From Acidimicrobiia bacterium (lineage in GTDB: Bacteria > Actinomycetota > Acidimicrobiia > Acidimicrobiales > Acidimicrobilacustridaceae): a stretch of 50,860 nucleotides of DNA. The stretch lies in NCBI GenBank assembly GCA_020832495.1, contig JAFIEP010000007.1:1-50860 (forward strand), written 5' to 3'. Shown one piece after another: positions 1 through 7,242 of the stretch. Both the position numbers and the translations under genes were made by a program. How positions within the stretch are numbered: the first letter of the stretch is position 1; each line of letters starts with the position of its first letter. Under the pieces are notes generated by a model. The model was given only the letters and a program-made list of their open reading frames with translations, made no database searches and was not told the origin of the DNA.

Positions 1-51
1 CACCGTCGGCGCCGCCGGTTGTCGAGTTGCCTGACTGTTCAGCACCCGTGG

Positions 52-65
52 CGTACATACGTTCG
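52..65. promoter_or_regulatory. LexA-like box (weak)
   Basis: CGTACATACGTTCG fits CGNAC-N4-GTTCG. This is one mismatch from the actinobacterial SOS core CGAAC-N4-GTTCG, and it has the same variant half-site as the box at 35004-35019. A regulated gene would have to lie beyond the left edge. Confidence 0.25.
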
Positions 66-113
66 TAGTCTGCCAAAGGGGTACGACAACAACCCCGCCC
101 CACCACGCCCAGC

Positions 114-180
114 CACCACCCACCGCAGCCACACCACCACCCACCGCGACCACACCACCACCCACCGACACCACCCACCG
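114..180. repeat. 21-bp tandem repeat
   Basis: CACCACCCACCG recurs at 114, 135, 156 and 169. The first three copies are exactly 21 bp apart and share flanking bases; the last is compressed to a 13-bp step. The array is C-rich on the plus strand. The period is a multiple of three, but the flanking reading frame does not look like a protein. Confidence 0.6.
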
Positions 181-330
181 ACACAACCACCATCGGCGGT
201 GGGTTACCCAACTCCGGTGGGGCAGCGCACTGCGCGCAGTCGAATCCTGCGAGCGGAGGCCTGCAGGCCGGGCGCCAGGACCCTGCAGGTCAGGTGAATG
301 GAACCGTCGCGCCAGCGGACGACCCGCGGC

Positions 331-777
331 TCAGGTGGCGTCGGGTGCAGGGCGGGTGCTGAAGGGCAGCACCCATTCGGGTTCGCTGGTGTCGTCGATG
401 GCCAGACGGAACTCGAAGCTGCGCCCCGCGGGCAGCGGCAGCGCGGAGAAGTTGATGGCCATCGGCACCGGCAGCGGTGTGCCGGGTGCCAGCCCAGCCG
501 GGCGACCTGCTTCGAGGTTGCCCTGGACGAGGAGTGGCCGTTGGCCGGCCATCACCGGTTGGCCGTCCTCGTCGACGAGCTCCAGCTTCCAGTTGTGCTT
601 CAGGTTTGCTCGGTCCCATGGGATGCGCATCAGCATGGCCACCGCCACCGGCTGAGGTTTCGGCCCCACCATGGCCAGCCCTCCGCCCAGCACGTAGAGC
701 TTTCCGTCGGCCACTTGGGCCGAGTCGGCCAGCAGCATGGTCACGTCGATGAGGGGTTGGTCGAACTCGAGGCTCAC
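331..777 (-). CDS. DUF6941 family protein
   Basis: A 148-residue protein of the actinobacterial DUF6941 type, recognised from the N-terminal pattern LLADSAQVADGKLYVLGGG followed by an alternating beta-strand body. The family has no known function. It looks soluble, with no signal peptide or membrane segment. I place the start at GTG 777 because a TAGCAT hexamer (786-791, minus strand) lies 8 nt upstream; ATG 798 and ATG 738 are alternatives. The gene diverges from the DUF501 gene, with only 19 nt between starts. If the ATG at 798 were used, the two coding regions would overlap by 2 nt. The family call is moderately sure; the start is not. Confidence 0.7.
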   Translation of the reverse strand: MSLEFDQPLIDVTMLLADSAQVADGKLYVLGGGLAMVGPKPQPVAVAMLMRIPWDRANLKHNWKLELVDEDGQPVMAGQRPLLVQGNLEAGRPAGLAPGTPLPVPMAINFSALPLPAGRSFEFRLAIDDTSEPEWVLPFSTRPAPDAT

Positions 778-784
778 GACAGCG

Positions 785-791
785 CATGCTA
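785..791. promoter_or_regulatory. shared divergent -10 element
   Basis: CATGCTA reads TAGCAT on the minus strand, 8 nt before the DUF6941 start, and CATGCT on the plus strand, 6 nt before ATG 797. One near-palindromic -10 may therefore serve both divergent genes. The plus-strand hexamer lacks the leading T. Confidence 0.35.
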
Positions 792-796
792 GGGGC

Positions 797-1348
797 ATGG
801 CGACCGTGGCACGACCCCAACTCAGCGCTCCCGAGTTCGTGGCGCTCTACGCCGGCATGAGTCGGGGAGGCGGCCGCAGCGTCGACGAGTTGGTGACCGA
901 GGCCATCGGACGGCCGGCCCGCAGCGCAGTGGTGGTCGAGTGGTGGACGCCCGATGGCTATCCGGGGGTGCTGGCCAACCCGCCGCTGCTGGACGACGGC
1001 ACGCCCATGCCGACCCGCTGGTGGCTGGCCGACCCGGTGCTCGGTCGCCTGGTGGGTCGCCTCGAGGCTGCTGGGGGAGTGAAGCAAGCCGAAGCGGCGG
1101 TGCCGCCCGCGGAGCTTGCGGCCGCACACGCCCGTTACGCCGCCGAACGCGATGCCCTCCTGCCCGCCGATCACACCGCTCCTCGGCCCACCGGCGGGGT
1201 CGGCGGCACCCGCCAGGGGGTGAAGTGCCTGCACGCCCATCTGGCCTGGTGGATCGTCGGCGGCGATGATCCGGTCGGTGCGTGGGTGGCCGCCCGGCTT
1301 CCCGGTGGGGACCTCCACGAGAACCCCCGCCCAGACGTGGAGCCGTGA
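797..1348 (+). CDS. DUF501 domain-containing protein
   Basis: A 183-residue protein of the DUF501 family, which is restricted mainly to actinobacteria and has no known biochemical function. The diagnostic core is visible: a segment PLLDDGTPMPTRWWLADP near residue 75, then a C-terminal stretch with GVKCLHAHLAWW near residue 150. The family's typical neighbour, an exopolyphosphatase, follows immediately, which supports the call. The usual upstream partners, enolase and an FtsB/DivIC-like gene, are absent here. ATG 797 is taken as start; GTG 806 in the same frame is possible. No membrane segment is seen. Confidence 0.8.
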   Translation: MATVARPQLSAPEFVALYAGMSRGGGRSVDELVTEAIGRPARSAVVVEWWTPDGYPGVLANPPLLDDGTPMPTRWWLADPVLGRLVGRLEAAGGVKQAEAAVPPAELAAAHARYAAERDALLPADHTAPRPTGGVGGTRQGVKCLHAHLAWWIVGGDDPVGAWVAARLPGGDLHENPRPDVEP

Positions 1349-1361
1349 CACGGTTCGCCGG

Positions 1362-1367
1362 TAGGGT
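1362..1367 (+). promoter_or_regulatory. leaderless -10 (TAGGGT) before ppx leader ORF
   Basis: TAGGGT sits 6 nt before GTG 1374, the spacing seen at most promoters in this window. Transcription would start at that GTG and run through a 36-codon ORF into ppx. Confidence 0.5.
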
Positions 1368-1373
1368 CGACGC

Positions 1374-1484
1374 GTGATCACCTGTGCCGACCCTCGGGCT
1401 GCCTCTGCTCTCCTCCAGGCGCCGACCTCGCTGCCGCCGACCGTCGTGGCGGACGCCGTCGGACCAGCCCACACCGTCCGATGA
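1374..1484 (+). CDS. putative 36-aa leader peptide upstream of ppx
   Basis: A 36-codon frame runs from GTG 1374 to TGA 1482-1484, and its stop overlaps the ppx ATG (1481-1483) as ATGA. The start is 6 nt after a TAGGGT hexamer, so it would be the first codon of a leaderless mRNA. The peptide begins MITCADPRAASALLQAPTSL and is rich in Ala, Pro and Val; I recognise no homologue. The arrangement suggests that ppx is translated by coupling to a short upstream ORF. The frame could also be chance in high-GC DNA, with ppx simply read from a longer leader. Confidence 0.4.
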   Translation: MITCADPRAASALLQAPTSLPPTVVADAVGPAHTVR

Positions 1485-2515
1485 CAGTCACCGTTGCCGC
1501 CATCGACTGCGGCACGAACTCCACCCGCCTCCTGGTGGCGACCGAGAGCGACGACGGGTCGCTGGCCACGATCGAGCGGCACATGCACATCACCCGCCTC
1601 GGCGAGGGAGTGAACGCCTCAGGTCGGTTGGCGCCGGCCGCCATCGAGCGCACCCTGGCGGTGTTGCGCCAGTACGCCGACATCGTGCGAGGTCACCAGG
1701 TGGATGCGGATGCGGTGCGCATCGCGGCCACCTCGGCATGCCGAGACGCCGGCAATCGTGACGAGTTCTTCGACGCCGCCGAACAACTGCTCGGTGCGCG
1801 ACCCGAGCTGCTGTCGGGCACCGAGGAGGCGGCGTTGTCCTTCGCCGGCGCCACCGCCGAGCTGTCCCCGCAACAGGGACCGTTCCTCGTGGTCGACATC
1901 GGGGGCGGCTCGACCGAAGCGGTCTACGGCACCACCGAGCCGGAGGCGTCGATCTCGCTCGACATGGGGTGCGTGCGCATCACCGAGCAGTTCCTGCACA
2001 GCGACCCCCCGGCCCCCGAGGAGCTGTCGAGCGCCCTGTCGGTCATCGCCATCCACATCGACGACCTCCTGCGGGAGATCCCCGACGCGTCCGAGGCAGC
2101 CACCTTGGTCGGCTTGGCGGGCACGGTATCGACCATGGCGGCGGTGGAGATCGGCCTCGCCGCCTACGACCGCGATCGGATCCACCACTTCGAGCTGAGT
2201 CGAGCCGCTGCCGAGGACGTGTTCCGCACCCTGGCCACCGAGGCGTCGGCCGACCGCCGCCACAACCCGGGCCTCGAGCCCGGGCGGGTGGACGTCATCG
2301 TCGGGGGCGCCTGCGTGGTGGTGCAGCTCTTCCGCAGCCTGGGCTTCTCGTCGATGTTGGTGAGCGAGGCCGACATCCTCGACGGACTGGCCGCATCGGT
2401 GCTCAGCCGACGTGGTTCGTCGGATCCCCCATCGGTTACCCCACCGGTCACCCGGCCACTCGCCAGCGACGTTGACGCTGCGTCGGCGCAGCCCGGGCCG
2501 GCGGACCGGCAGTAG
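1481..2515 (+). CDS. ppx: Ppx/GppA family exopolyphosphatase
   Basis: A 344-residue member of the Ppx/GppA phosphatase family, which hydrolyses terminal phosphates from inorganic polyphosphate and/or the pentaphosphate alarmone pppGpp. The N-terminus has the actin-fold phosphate-1 loop AAIDCGTNSTRLLVA (residues 6-20). A second loop, VVDIGGGSTEAVYG, lies near residue 140 and holds the DIGGGSTE signature. The length matches short actinobacterial Ppx2-type enzymes without the HD-like C-terminal domain. The start overlaps the stop of a short leader ORF (ATGA). The neighbouring DUF501 gene is the normal actinobacterial context. Whether it acts on polyphosphate or pppGpp cannot be told from sequence alone. 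Confidence 0.88.
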   Translation: MTVTVAAIDCGTNSTRLLVATESDDGSLATIERHMHITRLGEGVNASGRLAPAAIERTLAVLRQYADIVRGHQVDADAVRIAATSACRDAGNRDEFFDAAEQLLGARPELLSGTEEAALSFAGATAELSPQQGPFLVVDIGGGSTEAVYGTTEPEASISLDMGCVRITEQFLHSDPPAPEELSSALSVIAIHIDDLLREIPDASEAATLVGLAGTVSTMAAVEIGLAAYDRDRIHHFELSRAAAEDVFRTLATEASADRRHNPGLEPGRVDVIVGGACVVVQLFRSLGFSSMLVSEADILDGLAASVLSRRGSSDPPSVTPPVTRPLASDVDAASAQPGPADRQ

Positions 2516-2518
2516 GCT
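2513..2518 (+). promoter_or_regulatory. leaderless -10 overlapping ppx stop codon
   Basis: TAGGCT lies 7 nt before ATG 2526. Its first three bases are the TAG stop codon of ppx, so the aminotransferase promoter is built on the end of the previous gene. Confidence 0.55.
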
Positions 2519-2525
2519 GCCGCCG

Positions 2526-3626
2526 ATGTCCGCTCACCCCGAGCGGGTCCTGATGGGCCCGGGACCGGCGAACCCCTACCCCGAGGTCATCGAGGCCTTC
2601 ACCCGTCCGGTGGTCGGCCACCTCGACCCAGCCTTCCTCGAACTGCTCGACGAGACCAACGAGCGGCTGCGCCGTCTGTTCCGCACCCAGAACGCCCTCA
2701 CCTTCCCCATCTCGGGGACGGGCTCCGCCGGGATGGAAGCCGCCTTCGTGAACTTCGTGGGGCCGGGCGACGTCGTCGTCATCGGAGTGAACGGGGTGTT
2801 CGGCGAGCGGATGTGCGACGTGGCCGCTCGCTGCGGCGCCGACGTGGTGCGGGTGGACGCCGAGTGGGGCCGCCCGCTCGACCCGCAAGCGCTGCTCGAC
2901 GCACATTCGGCGCCGACCGCCATTGCGCTGGTGCACGCCGAGACCTCCACCGGAGTGCGCAACGACATCGCCTGTCTCGGCCAGGGCAAGGGCGATGCCC
3001 TGCTCATCGTGGACTGTGTGACGTCAGTGGCGGGGATCCCCGTCGAGATCGACGCCTGGGGGGTGGACGTCGCCTACGCCGGGACGCAGAAGTGCCTGGG
3101 TGTTCCACCGGGCCTGGCGCCGTTCACCGCCTCGGAGGCTGCGCTGGCCCGTCGTCGGGAGCGACCGTCGTCGTGGTACCTGGACCTGGGGATGATCGCT
3201 CGCTACGTGACCGGGGACGGGGGCCGTGCCTACCACCACACCGCTCCGATCTCGATGGTCTACGCCCTGCACGCCGGCTTGGGTGTCGTGCTCGACGAAG
3301 GCCTCGAGGCCGGCTGGGCGCGTCACGAGGCCTGCGGAACGGCGCTGCAGGACGGGCTCGAGGCACGTGGGCTCGAGTTGTTCGCCGAGGCCGGACACCG
3401 TCTGCCTCAGCTCACCTCGGTGCGCATCCCCGCTGGGCGACTGGCCGACGGACTCGACGAGGCCACCGCCCGTCGACGCCTGCTCGAGCGTTGGGGGATC
3501 GAGGTCGGTGGCGGACTCGGACCGGTCGCCGGGCAGGCCTGGCGGATCGGCTGTATGGGCCACACTGCCCGTCAGCGCAACGTGACGTTGTTGCTGGCGG
3601 CCATGGCGGAGTTGTTGGATCCATGA
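2526..3626 (+). CDS. class V (alanine/serine-glyoxylate type) aminotransferase
   Basis: A 366-residue PLP-dependent fold-type I aminotransferase of the alanine-glyoxylate / serine-glyoxylate family, which moves an amino group to glyoxylate. It starts with LMGPGPANPYPEV, typical of the family. The region near residue 70 (ISGTGSAGMEAAF) should bind cofactor phosphate. The Schiff-base lysine lies in the motif YAGTQKCLGVPPGLAPF near residue 185. The start follows a leaderless TAGGCT hexamer by 7 nt. The stop overlaps the downstream acetyltransferase start (ATGA), so the two are probably cotranscribed. Amino donor specificity is not determined; photorespiratory-type glyoxylate detoxification or serine metabolism are both plausible. 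Confidence 0.85.
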   Translation: MSAHPERVLMGPGPANPYPEVIEAFTRPVVGHLDPAFLELLDETNERLRRLFRTQNALTFPISGTGSAGMEAAFVNFVGPGDVVVIGVNGVFGERMCDVAARCGADVVRVDAEWGRPLDPQALLDAHSAPTAIALVHAETSTGVRNDIACLGQGKGDALLIVDCVTSVAGIPVEIDAWGVDVAYAGTQKCLGVPPGLAPFTASEAALARRRERPSSWYLDLGMIARYVTGDGGRAYHHTAPISMVYALHAGLGVVLDEGLEAGWARHEACGTALQDGLEARGLELFAEAGHRLPQLTSVRIPAGRLADGLDEATARRRLLERWGIEVGGGLGPVAGQAWRIGCMGHTARQRNVTLLLAAMAELLDP

Positions 3627-4213
3627 CCACCATCTTCGGGCGGCGAGTGCTCCTGCGACCGCTCGAAGCCAGCGACTTCGGCGCCTGGCGAGAGGTGCGG
3701 CGACGCAACGCCGAGTGGTTGGAGCCGTGGGAACCGTCGCGCATCGCCGGCCACCCCGACGTCGTGGAGGATCACAGCGCGTTCTCGTCGCGCTGCGCGG
3801 CCCGCCAGCGCGAGCGCCAACTGGGGACCGGCTTCGGGTTCGGCATCTTCGTCGACGGCTGTTTCGCCGGGGAGATCAACCTGTCCTCGGTGCAGCGTGG
3901 CGCCTTCCAGAGCGCCTATGTGGGCTACTGGATGGACCGTGCTCGGGCTGGACAGGGCTACGTGCCCGAGGCGCTCGTGGTGGTGTGCCGCTACGCCTTC
4001 GAGGACCTTCGTCTCCATCGACTGCAGGTGGCCATCATCCCCCGCAACGACCGCAGCCACCGGGTGGTGCAGAAGCTGGCCCTGCGCGACGAGGGCGTCG
4101 CCCTGCGGTACCTCGAGATCAACGGGGTGTGGGAGGACCACGTCCGCTACGCCATCACCGCCGAGGAGTGGCACCAGCGGGGCGACGAACTGCTCGCCGC
4201 GTGGGTCGATTGA
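3623..4213 (+). CDS. GNAT family N-acetyltransferase (RimJ/RimL type)
   Basis: A 196-residue acetyltransferase resembling RimJ/RimL, enzymes that acetylate protein N-termini such as ribosomal proteins S5 and L12. The N-terminal strand RVLLRPLEASDFGAW is typical. The central motif VGYWMDRARAGQGYVPEAL (about residues 100-118) is the acetyl-CoA pyrophosphate loop, in the R/Q-x-x-G-x-G/A class. The segment LQVAIIPRNDRSHRVVQKL near residue 138 matches the conserved N-x-x-S-x-x-V-x-x-K/R-L region. It overlaps the aminotransferase stop by 4 nt and probably depends on that promoter. The substrate cannot be predicted. Confidence 0.85.
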   Translation: MTTIFGRRVLLRPLEASDFGAWREVRRRNAEWLEPWEPSRIAGHPDVVEDHSAFSSRCAARQRERQLGTGFGFGIFVDGCFAGEINLSSVQRGAFQSAYVGYWMDRARAGQGYVPEALVVVCRYAFEDLRLHRLQVAIIPRNDRSHRVVQKLALRDEGVALRYLEINGVWEDHVRYAITAEEWHQRGDELLAAWVD

Positions 4214-4273
4214 GGAGTGTTCTCAACACGAGCGCTCGTCCGCTCGGGGGCGAGGGCGACGCGGCGGTCGGGC

Positions 4274-5011
4274 TCAGCGCTTCGAGTCCGACAACCGCTC
4301 GGCGAACGCCGGCGCATCCATCGAGTGCACCTGTGCCACCAGTTCGACCTCGAGCGCCGCACCGTGGTCGTCGAGGGCGGCGGTGACCGCCATGGTGCGG
4401 CGGGCGGCGACGAGAAGGTCCCGTGGCGCCTCGCCGGCGCCGGCGGCGAAGCGTACCGCCTCGTCGACGAGGGCATCGTCGGCCACGCAGCGCCAGGCCA
4501 GGCCGACGCGCTCGGCGTCGGCGCCATCGAGCACCTGCCCGAACAGCAGCATGGCCCGGGCTGTCTGTGGTCCCACGGCACGTTGCAGCCACCAGGTGTG
4601 CCCGCCGCCGGGGTGGATGCCGAGTCGTAGGAACCGGGTGTCGAAGCGGGCCGAGCGGCCAGCCAGCCGGACATCGGCGGCCAGGGCGAGGTTGAGCCCC
4701 GCCCCGACGGCCGGTCCGTTGACGGCGGCCACCACAGGGAGGGAGCAGTCGGCCACGCGCAGGAAGCCCTCGTAGATGAGGCGCAGGCCCTGCTCGCGGG
4801 CGTCGCCGAGGTGTGCCAGTGAGGCACCTGCGCAGAACGCCGTGCCCGCTCCGGTCACCACCACGCCGTGGGTGCGCCGATCTGCCTCGGCGTCCTCGAC
4901 GGCGGCGACGAGGTCGGTCACCATCTCGGGCGAGAGCGCGTTGCGGCGGTCGGGGTCGTCGAGGACGATCACTCGCACGGCATCCCGCTGCTCGCTTCGT
5001 ACGAGGCTCAC
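4274..5011 (-). CDS. enoyl-CoA hydratase/isomerase (crotonase) family protein
   Basis: A 245-residue crotonase-superfamily protein acting on an acyl-CoA thioester, most likely hydration or isomerisation in beta-oxidation. The oxyanion-hole segments are visible: AFCAGASLAHLGD near residue 60 and VNGPAVGAGLNLALAADVRL near residue 96. The second conserved glutamate of classical hydratases is not evident: the segment after it reads LGIHPGGGHTWWL, so the exact reaction is uncertain. It starts with GTG overlapping the stop of the upstream SDR gene (GTGA), so the two are translationally coupled. It converges with the GNAT gene across a 60-nt gap that has only a weak hairpin near 4240. Confidence 0.82.
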   Translation of the reverse strand: MSLVRSEQRDAVRVIVLDDPDRRNALSPEMVTDLVAAVEDAEADRRTHGVVVTGAGTAFCAGASLAHLGDAREQGLRLIYEGFLRVADCSLPVVAAVNGPAVGAGLNLALAADVRLAGRSARFDTRFLRLGIHPGGGHTWWLQRAVGPQTARAMLLFGQVLDGADAERVGLAWRCVADDALVDEAVRFAAGAGEAPRDLLVAARRTMAVTAALDDHGAALEVELVAQVHSMDAPAFAERLSDSKR

Positions 5012-6132
5012 CGTCGCCGCCCTCGGCCGGTGTCGCGGGAACCACGTCCGCTGGTGGGGCTGAGCTGCGGCGGTGGCGGCGGGACAGCGCCGTCGCGAAC
5101 CACGCTGGGCGAGTGGCGGAAGAACTGTTCCACGTCGCGCTGGTAGCGGTAGGCAGGCTGTTCGCCTCCCACCGCACGACGCAGGCGAGTGGCCTCGGCG
5201 AAGGCTTGCACGGTGCCTGCCGACGTGTACTTGTACTGGAAGCCGGCGTCCTTCAGGCGACGGTTGTCGATGCCTCGCCCGTAGCGCAGCAGGGACAGCA
5301 ACTCCTCGGGCAGGTCGACGCCCAGGGTGCGCAGGGGGAGCGCGGCCAGTTCGGCCCCGTACGCCGGCAGAGGGACGGTGCGTTTGCCGCAGATGGCGGC
5401 AACCTCGGACCAGGGCAGCATGCCGTCGCCGGCCACGTTGAAGATGCCGGGGAGTTGGTGGTGCAGCACGAAAAGGATCGACCGCACCACGTCCTGTTCG
5501 TGCACGAACTGCAGGCGGGGGTCGAAACCGAAGATGGTGGGCACGAGCGGGAGGCGCAGCGCTCGGGTGATGGGCGTCTCGATGTCGTTGCCGAGCACGT
5601 TCGAGAAGCGCAGAAGGCTGACGTTCACATGGGGGTTGTCGATGGCGAAGTCGCGTACGTAGCCCTCGACGGCTTCCAGGCTGCGTTCGACCCGGGTGCG
5701 AGGGGTATGGCTGCGCGGGGTCTCCTCGGTGAACCAGACCGGGTCCTCCTTGGCGGCGCCGTAGACGTACGACGACGATTTCACCACCACGTCTCGCACC
5801 GGCGACCCTGGCGCCGAGGCAGCCGCGAACAGGTTCATGGTGCCGATGACGTTGATCTCGTGCATCGTGCGCGGGTGCATCGAAGTCGAGTCGACGACGA
5901 GGAAGGTGTGGGCGATGGTGTCGATGCGCGCCGCGGCCACGATCCGGGACAGGATCGAGTAGTTCTCGTCGGTGCGGACGTACTCGGTGCGCTCGAGTTC
6001 CACCGACGGTTCCCGGGTGTCGAGTCCGATGATGACGTCGACGCCTGGATCCCGCTCGAGTGCCTTGGCCACGAGTCCGCCCCAGAAGGTGGCCAAGCCG
6101 GTGATGAGGACGCGCTTACCCACGGCGTCCAC
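5008..6132 (-). CDS. NAD-dependent epimerase/dehydratase (GalE2-like SDR)
   Basis: A 374-residue extended SDR. The Rossmann motif is degenerate (VLITGLATFWGG, near residue 7, for GxxGxxG), as in mycobacterial GalE2 (Rv0501). A segment reading LPLVPTIFGFDPRLQFVHEQD near residue 220 also recalls that protein from memory. The catalytic Ser-Tyr region is near residue 118, KSSSYVYG. The C-terminus is Pro/Arg-rich and probably disordered. It lies between an acyltransferase and a crotonase on the same strand, matching the mycobacterial galE2-acyltransferase pairing. Substrate unknown; a nucleotide sugar or a lipid-linked sugar is possible. Start could be TTG 6135, GTG 6132 or GTG 6123; no clear ribosome site or -10 decides it. 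Confidence 0.78.
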   Translation of the reverse strand: MDAVGKRVLITGLATFWGGLVAKALERDPGVDVIIGLDTREPSVELERTEYVRTDENYSILSRIVAAARIDTIAHTFLVVDSTSMHPRTMHEINVIGTMNLFAAASAPGSPVRDVVVKSSSYVYGAAKEDPVWFTEETPRSHTPRTRVERSLEAVEGYVRDFAIDNPHVNVSLLRFSNVLGNDIETPITRALRLPLVPTIFGFDPRLQFVHEQDVVRSILFVLHHQLPGIFNVAGDGMLPWSEVAAICGKRTVPLPAYGAELAALPLRTLGVDLPEELLSLLRYGRGIDNRRLKDAGFQYKYTSAGTVQAFAEATRLRRAVGGEQPAYRYQRDVEQFFRHSPSVVRDGAVPPPPPQLSPTSGRGSRDTGRGRRR

Positions 6133-6183
6133 CAACGGCGGGCACGGTGCCGACGACGATGACAGGTCGCGACGTAGCGGTCA

Positions 6184-7134
6184 TCATCCGGCCCACACCG
6201 ACTTGCGCGCCCGCAACATGTCGTACAGGGCGGACTGGATCTGTTCCCTGATGCGCTCGGACTCGTCCATCACGCGACTGCGGGAGTAGCGGTCCTGACC
6301 CGGTGGCACGTCGAAGGTCACCGGGGGCAGCACCCGGACGCGCATCTTGGCCGGGAAGTAGGCGACGGTGCCGAGCAGGGGGCCGAACACCAGTTGGTTG
6401 GCCGTGATGGGGAAATAGGGCAGACCCAACGCCTTGGCCACCGCCGGGGACTTCCACACGATGGGCATGGACTCCTCGGCACCCATGACGGCGAGCGGGT
6501 AGACGGGGACACCGGCACGCATGGCGATCTCGACATAGCCGCCTCGGCCGAAGCGACGCAGCCGGTAGCGCTGCGTGTACGGCTTGCCGGGGCCCTTGCT
6601 GCCCTCGGGGAACACCAGCACCAGTTGGCCCTGCTCTCGTAGCAACCGGTAGGCGTTGTCGGGGTGAGCGACCACGCCGCCGAGGCGTGACCACAGCGTG
6701 CCCACGACCGGAAGGCTCTTGAACAGGTGGTCGGCCAGCCCGTAGACGGGACGACCGAGCTCGGTCTCGATGCCGTGCATGATGACTGGTGCGTCGGAGG
6801 GGATGGCCGCCGCGTGGTTGGCCACCAGGAGGGCGCCGCCCTCTTGGGGCAGGTGCTCGATGCCTTCCCACTCGACGCGGAACCAGTAGCGGTACACCGG
6901 GTCGTAGGCGGCGCGGGCGAGCGAGCGCAGGTGTTCGGAACGACCCCACTCGTCGACGTCGCCGAGACGCGCGTCGGCGGGGTCCTCCTCGATGTCGACG
7001 TCGCCGGCGCCGCGGGGGTCGGGCACCGGCAGATGAGCCACCGACGGCGCGGCGGGGACGAGATTCTCGAGGTCGGCGCCGGCGCTGTCATCGAGCGCCG
7101 CCTCGGCGTCGGCTGGGTCACGGCCGGTGTCCAC
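6184..7134 (-). CDS. lysophospholipid acyltransferase (PlsC-like)
   Basis: A 316-residue acyltransferase of the glycerol-3-phosphate/1-acylglycerol-3-phosphate family, which moves fatty acyl groups to a lipid acceptor at the membrane. The catalytic block I appears as LLVANHAAAIPSDAP, where the usual H-x4-D reads H-AAIPS-D, one residue longer. Block III is VFPEGSKG, with the conserved E and G, and a later VPVYPLAVMG matches block IV. The N-terminal 70 residues are acidic and low complexity. The start GTG 7134 is set by a TACGCT hexamer 6 nt upstream (7141-7146). It probably forms an operon with the SDR 50 nt downstream, as for mycobacterial Rv0502/Rv0501. Confidence 0.82.
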   Translation of the reverse strand: MDTGRDPADAEAALDDSAGADLENLVPAAPSVAHLPVPDPRGAGDVDIEEDPADARLGDVDEWGRSEHLRSLARAAYDPVYRYWFRVEWEGIEHLPQEGGALLVANHAAAIPSDAPVIMHGIETELGRPVYGLADHLFKSLPVVGTLWSRLGGVVAHPDNAYRLLREQGQLVLVFPEGSKGPGKPYTQRYRLRRFGRGGYVEIAMRAGVPVYPLAVMGAEESMPIVWKSPAVAKALGLPYFPITANQLVFGPLLGTVAYFPAKMRVRVLPPVTFDVPPGQDRYSRSRVMDESERIREQIQSALYDMLRARKSVWAG

Positions 7135-7140
7135 CTCCGC

Positions 7141-7146
7141 AGCGTA
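7141..7146 (-). promoter_or_regulatory. leaderless -10 of acyltransferase gene
   Basis: TACGCT on the minus strand, 6 nt before GTG 7134. It faces the MFS promoter at 7231 across a 108-bp divergent spacer. Confidence 0.55.
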
Positions 7147-7230
7147 CCGCCTCGGTGTGACTCCGCTCGCGGGCCGGGCCCCGTGCCCGGCATCCGGTCC
7201 GGTCGCAGAGGGGTCGGGGTTTGCCGCCGC

Positions 7231-7236
7231 TACCGT
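7231..7236 (+). promoter_or_regulatory. leaderless -10 of MFS gene
   Basis: TACCGT, 6 nt before GTG 7243. This fixes the MFS start within a much longer open frame. Confidence 0.55.
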
Positions 7237-7242
7237 GAGCCG

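Larger units (their letters stand above)
1..330. other. gene-free left edge with repeats
   Basis: No convincing gene lies here. The stretch holds a near-match to a LexA-type box (52-65), C-rich 21-bp tandem repeats (about 114-180), a diverged copy of the palindromic repeat seen at 28.1 and 44.0 kb (about 201-240), and the 12-bp palindrome GGCCTGCAGGCC (259-270). A 15-codon reading frame on the minus strand, from GTG at 45 to the edge, stays open and could be the start of a gene outside the window. That is too little to call. Confidence 0.4.

Noticed and set aside
290-1588. 432-codon minus-strand frame over DUF6941, DUF501 and ppx
   Set aside because: Antisense and out of frame with three supported genes, with Arg/His-rich composition and no motif.
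4236-4254. Hairpin between GNAT and crotonase genes
   Set aside because: Only a 5-bp stem (GAGCG/CGCTC) with no T tract; too weak to call a terminator.
7060-7242. Longer N-terminus for the MFS protein
   Set aside because: The frame is open upstream, but it is antisense to the acyltransferase, and TACCGT plus 6 nt fixes GTG 7243.
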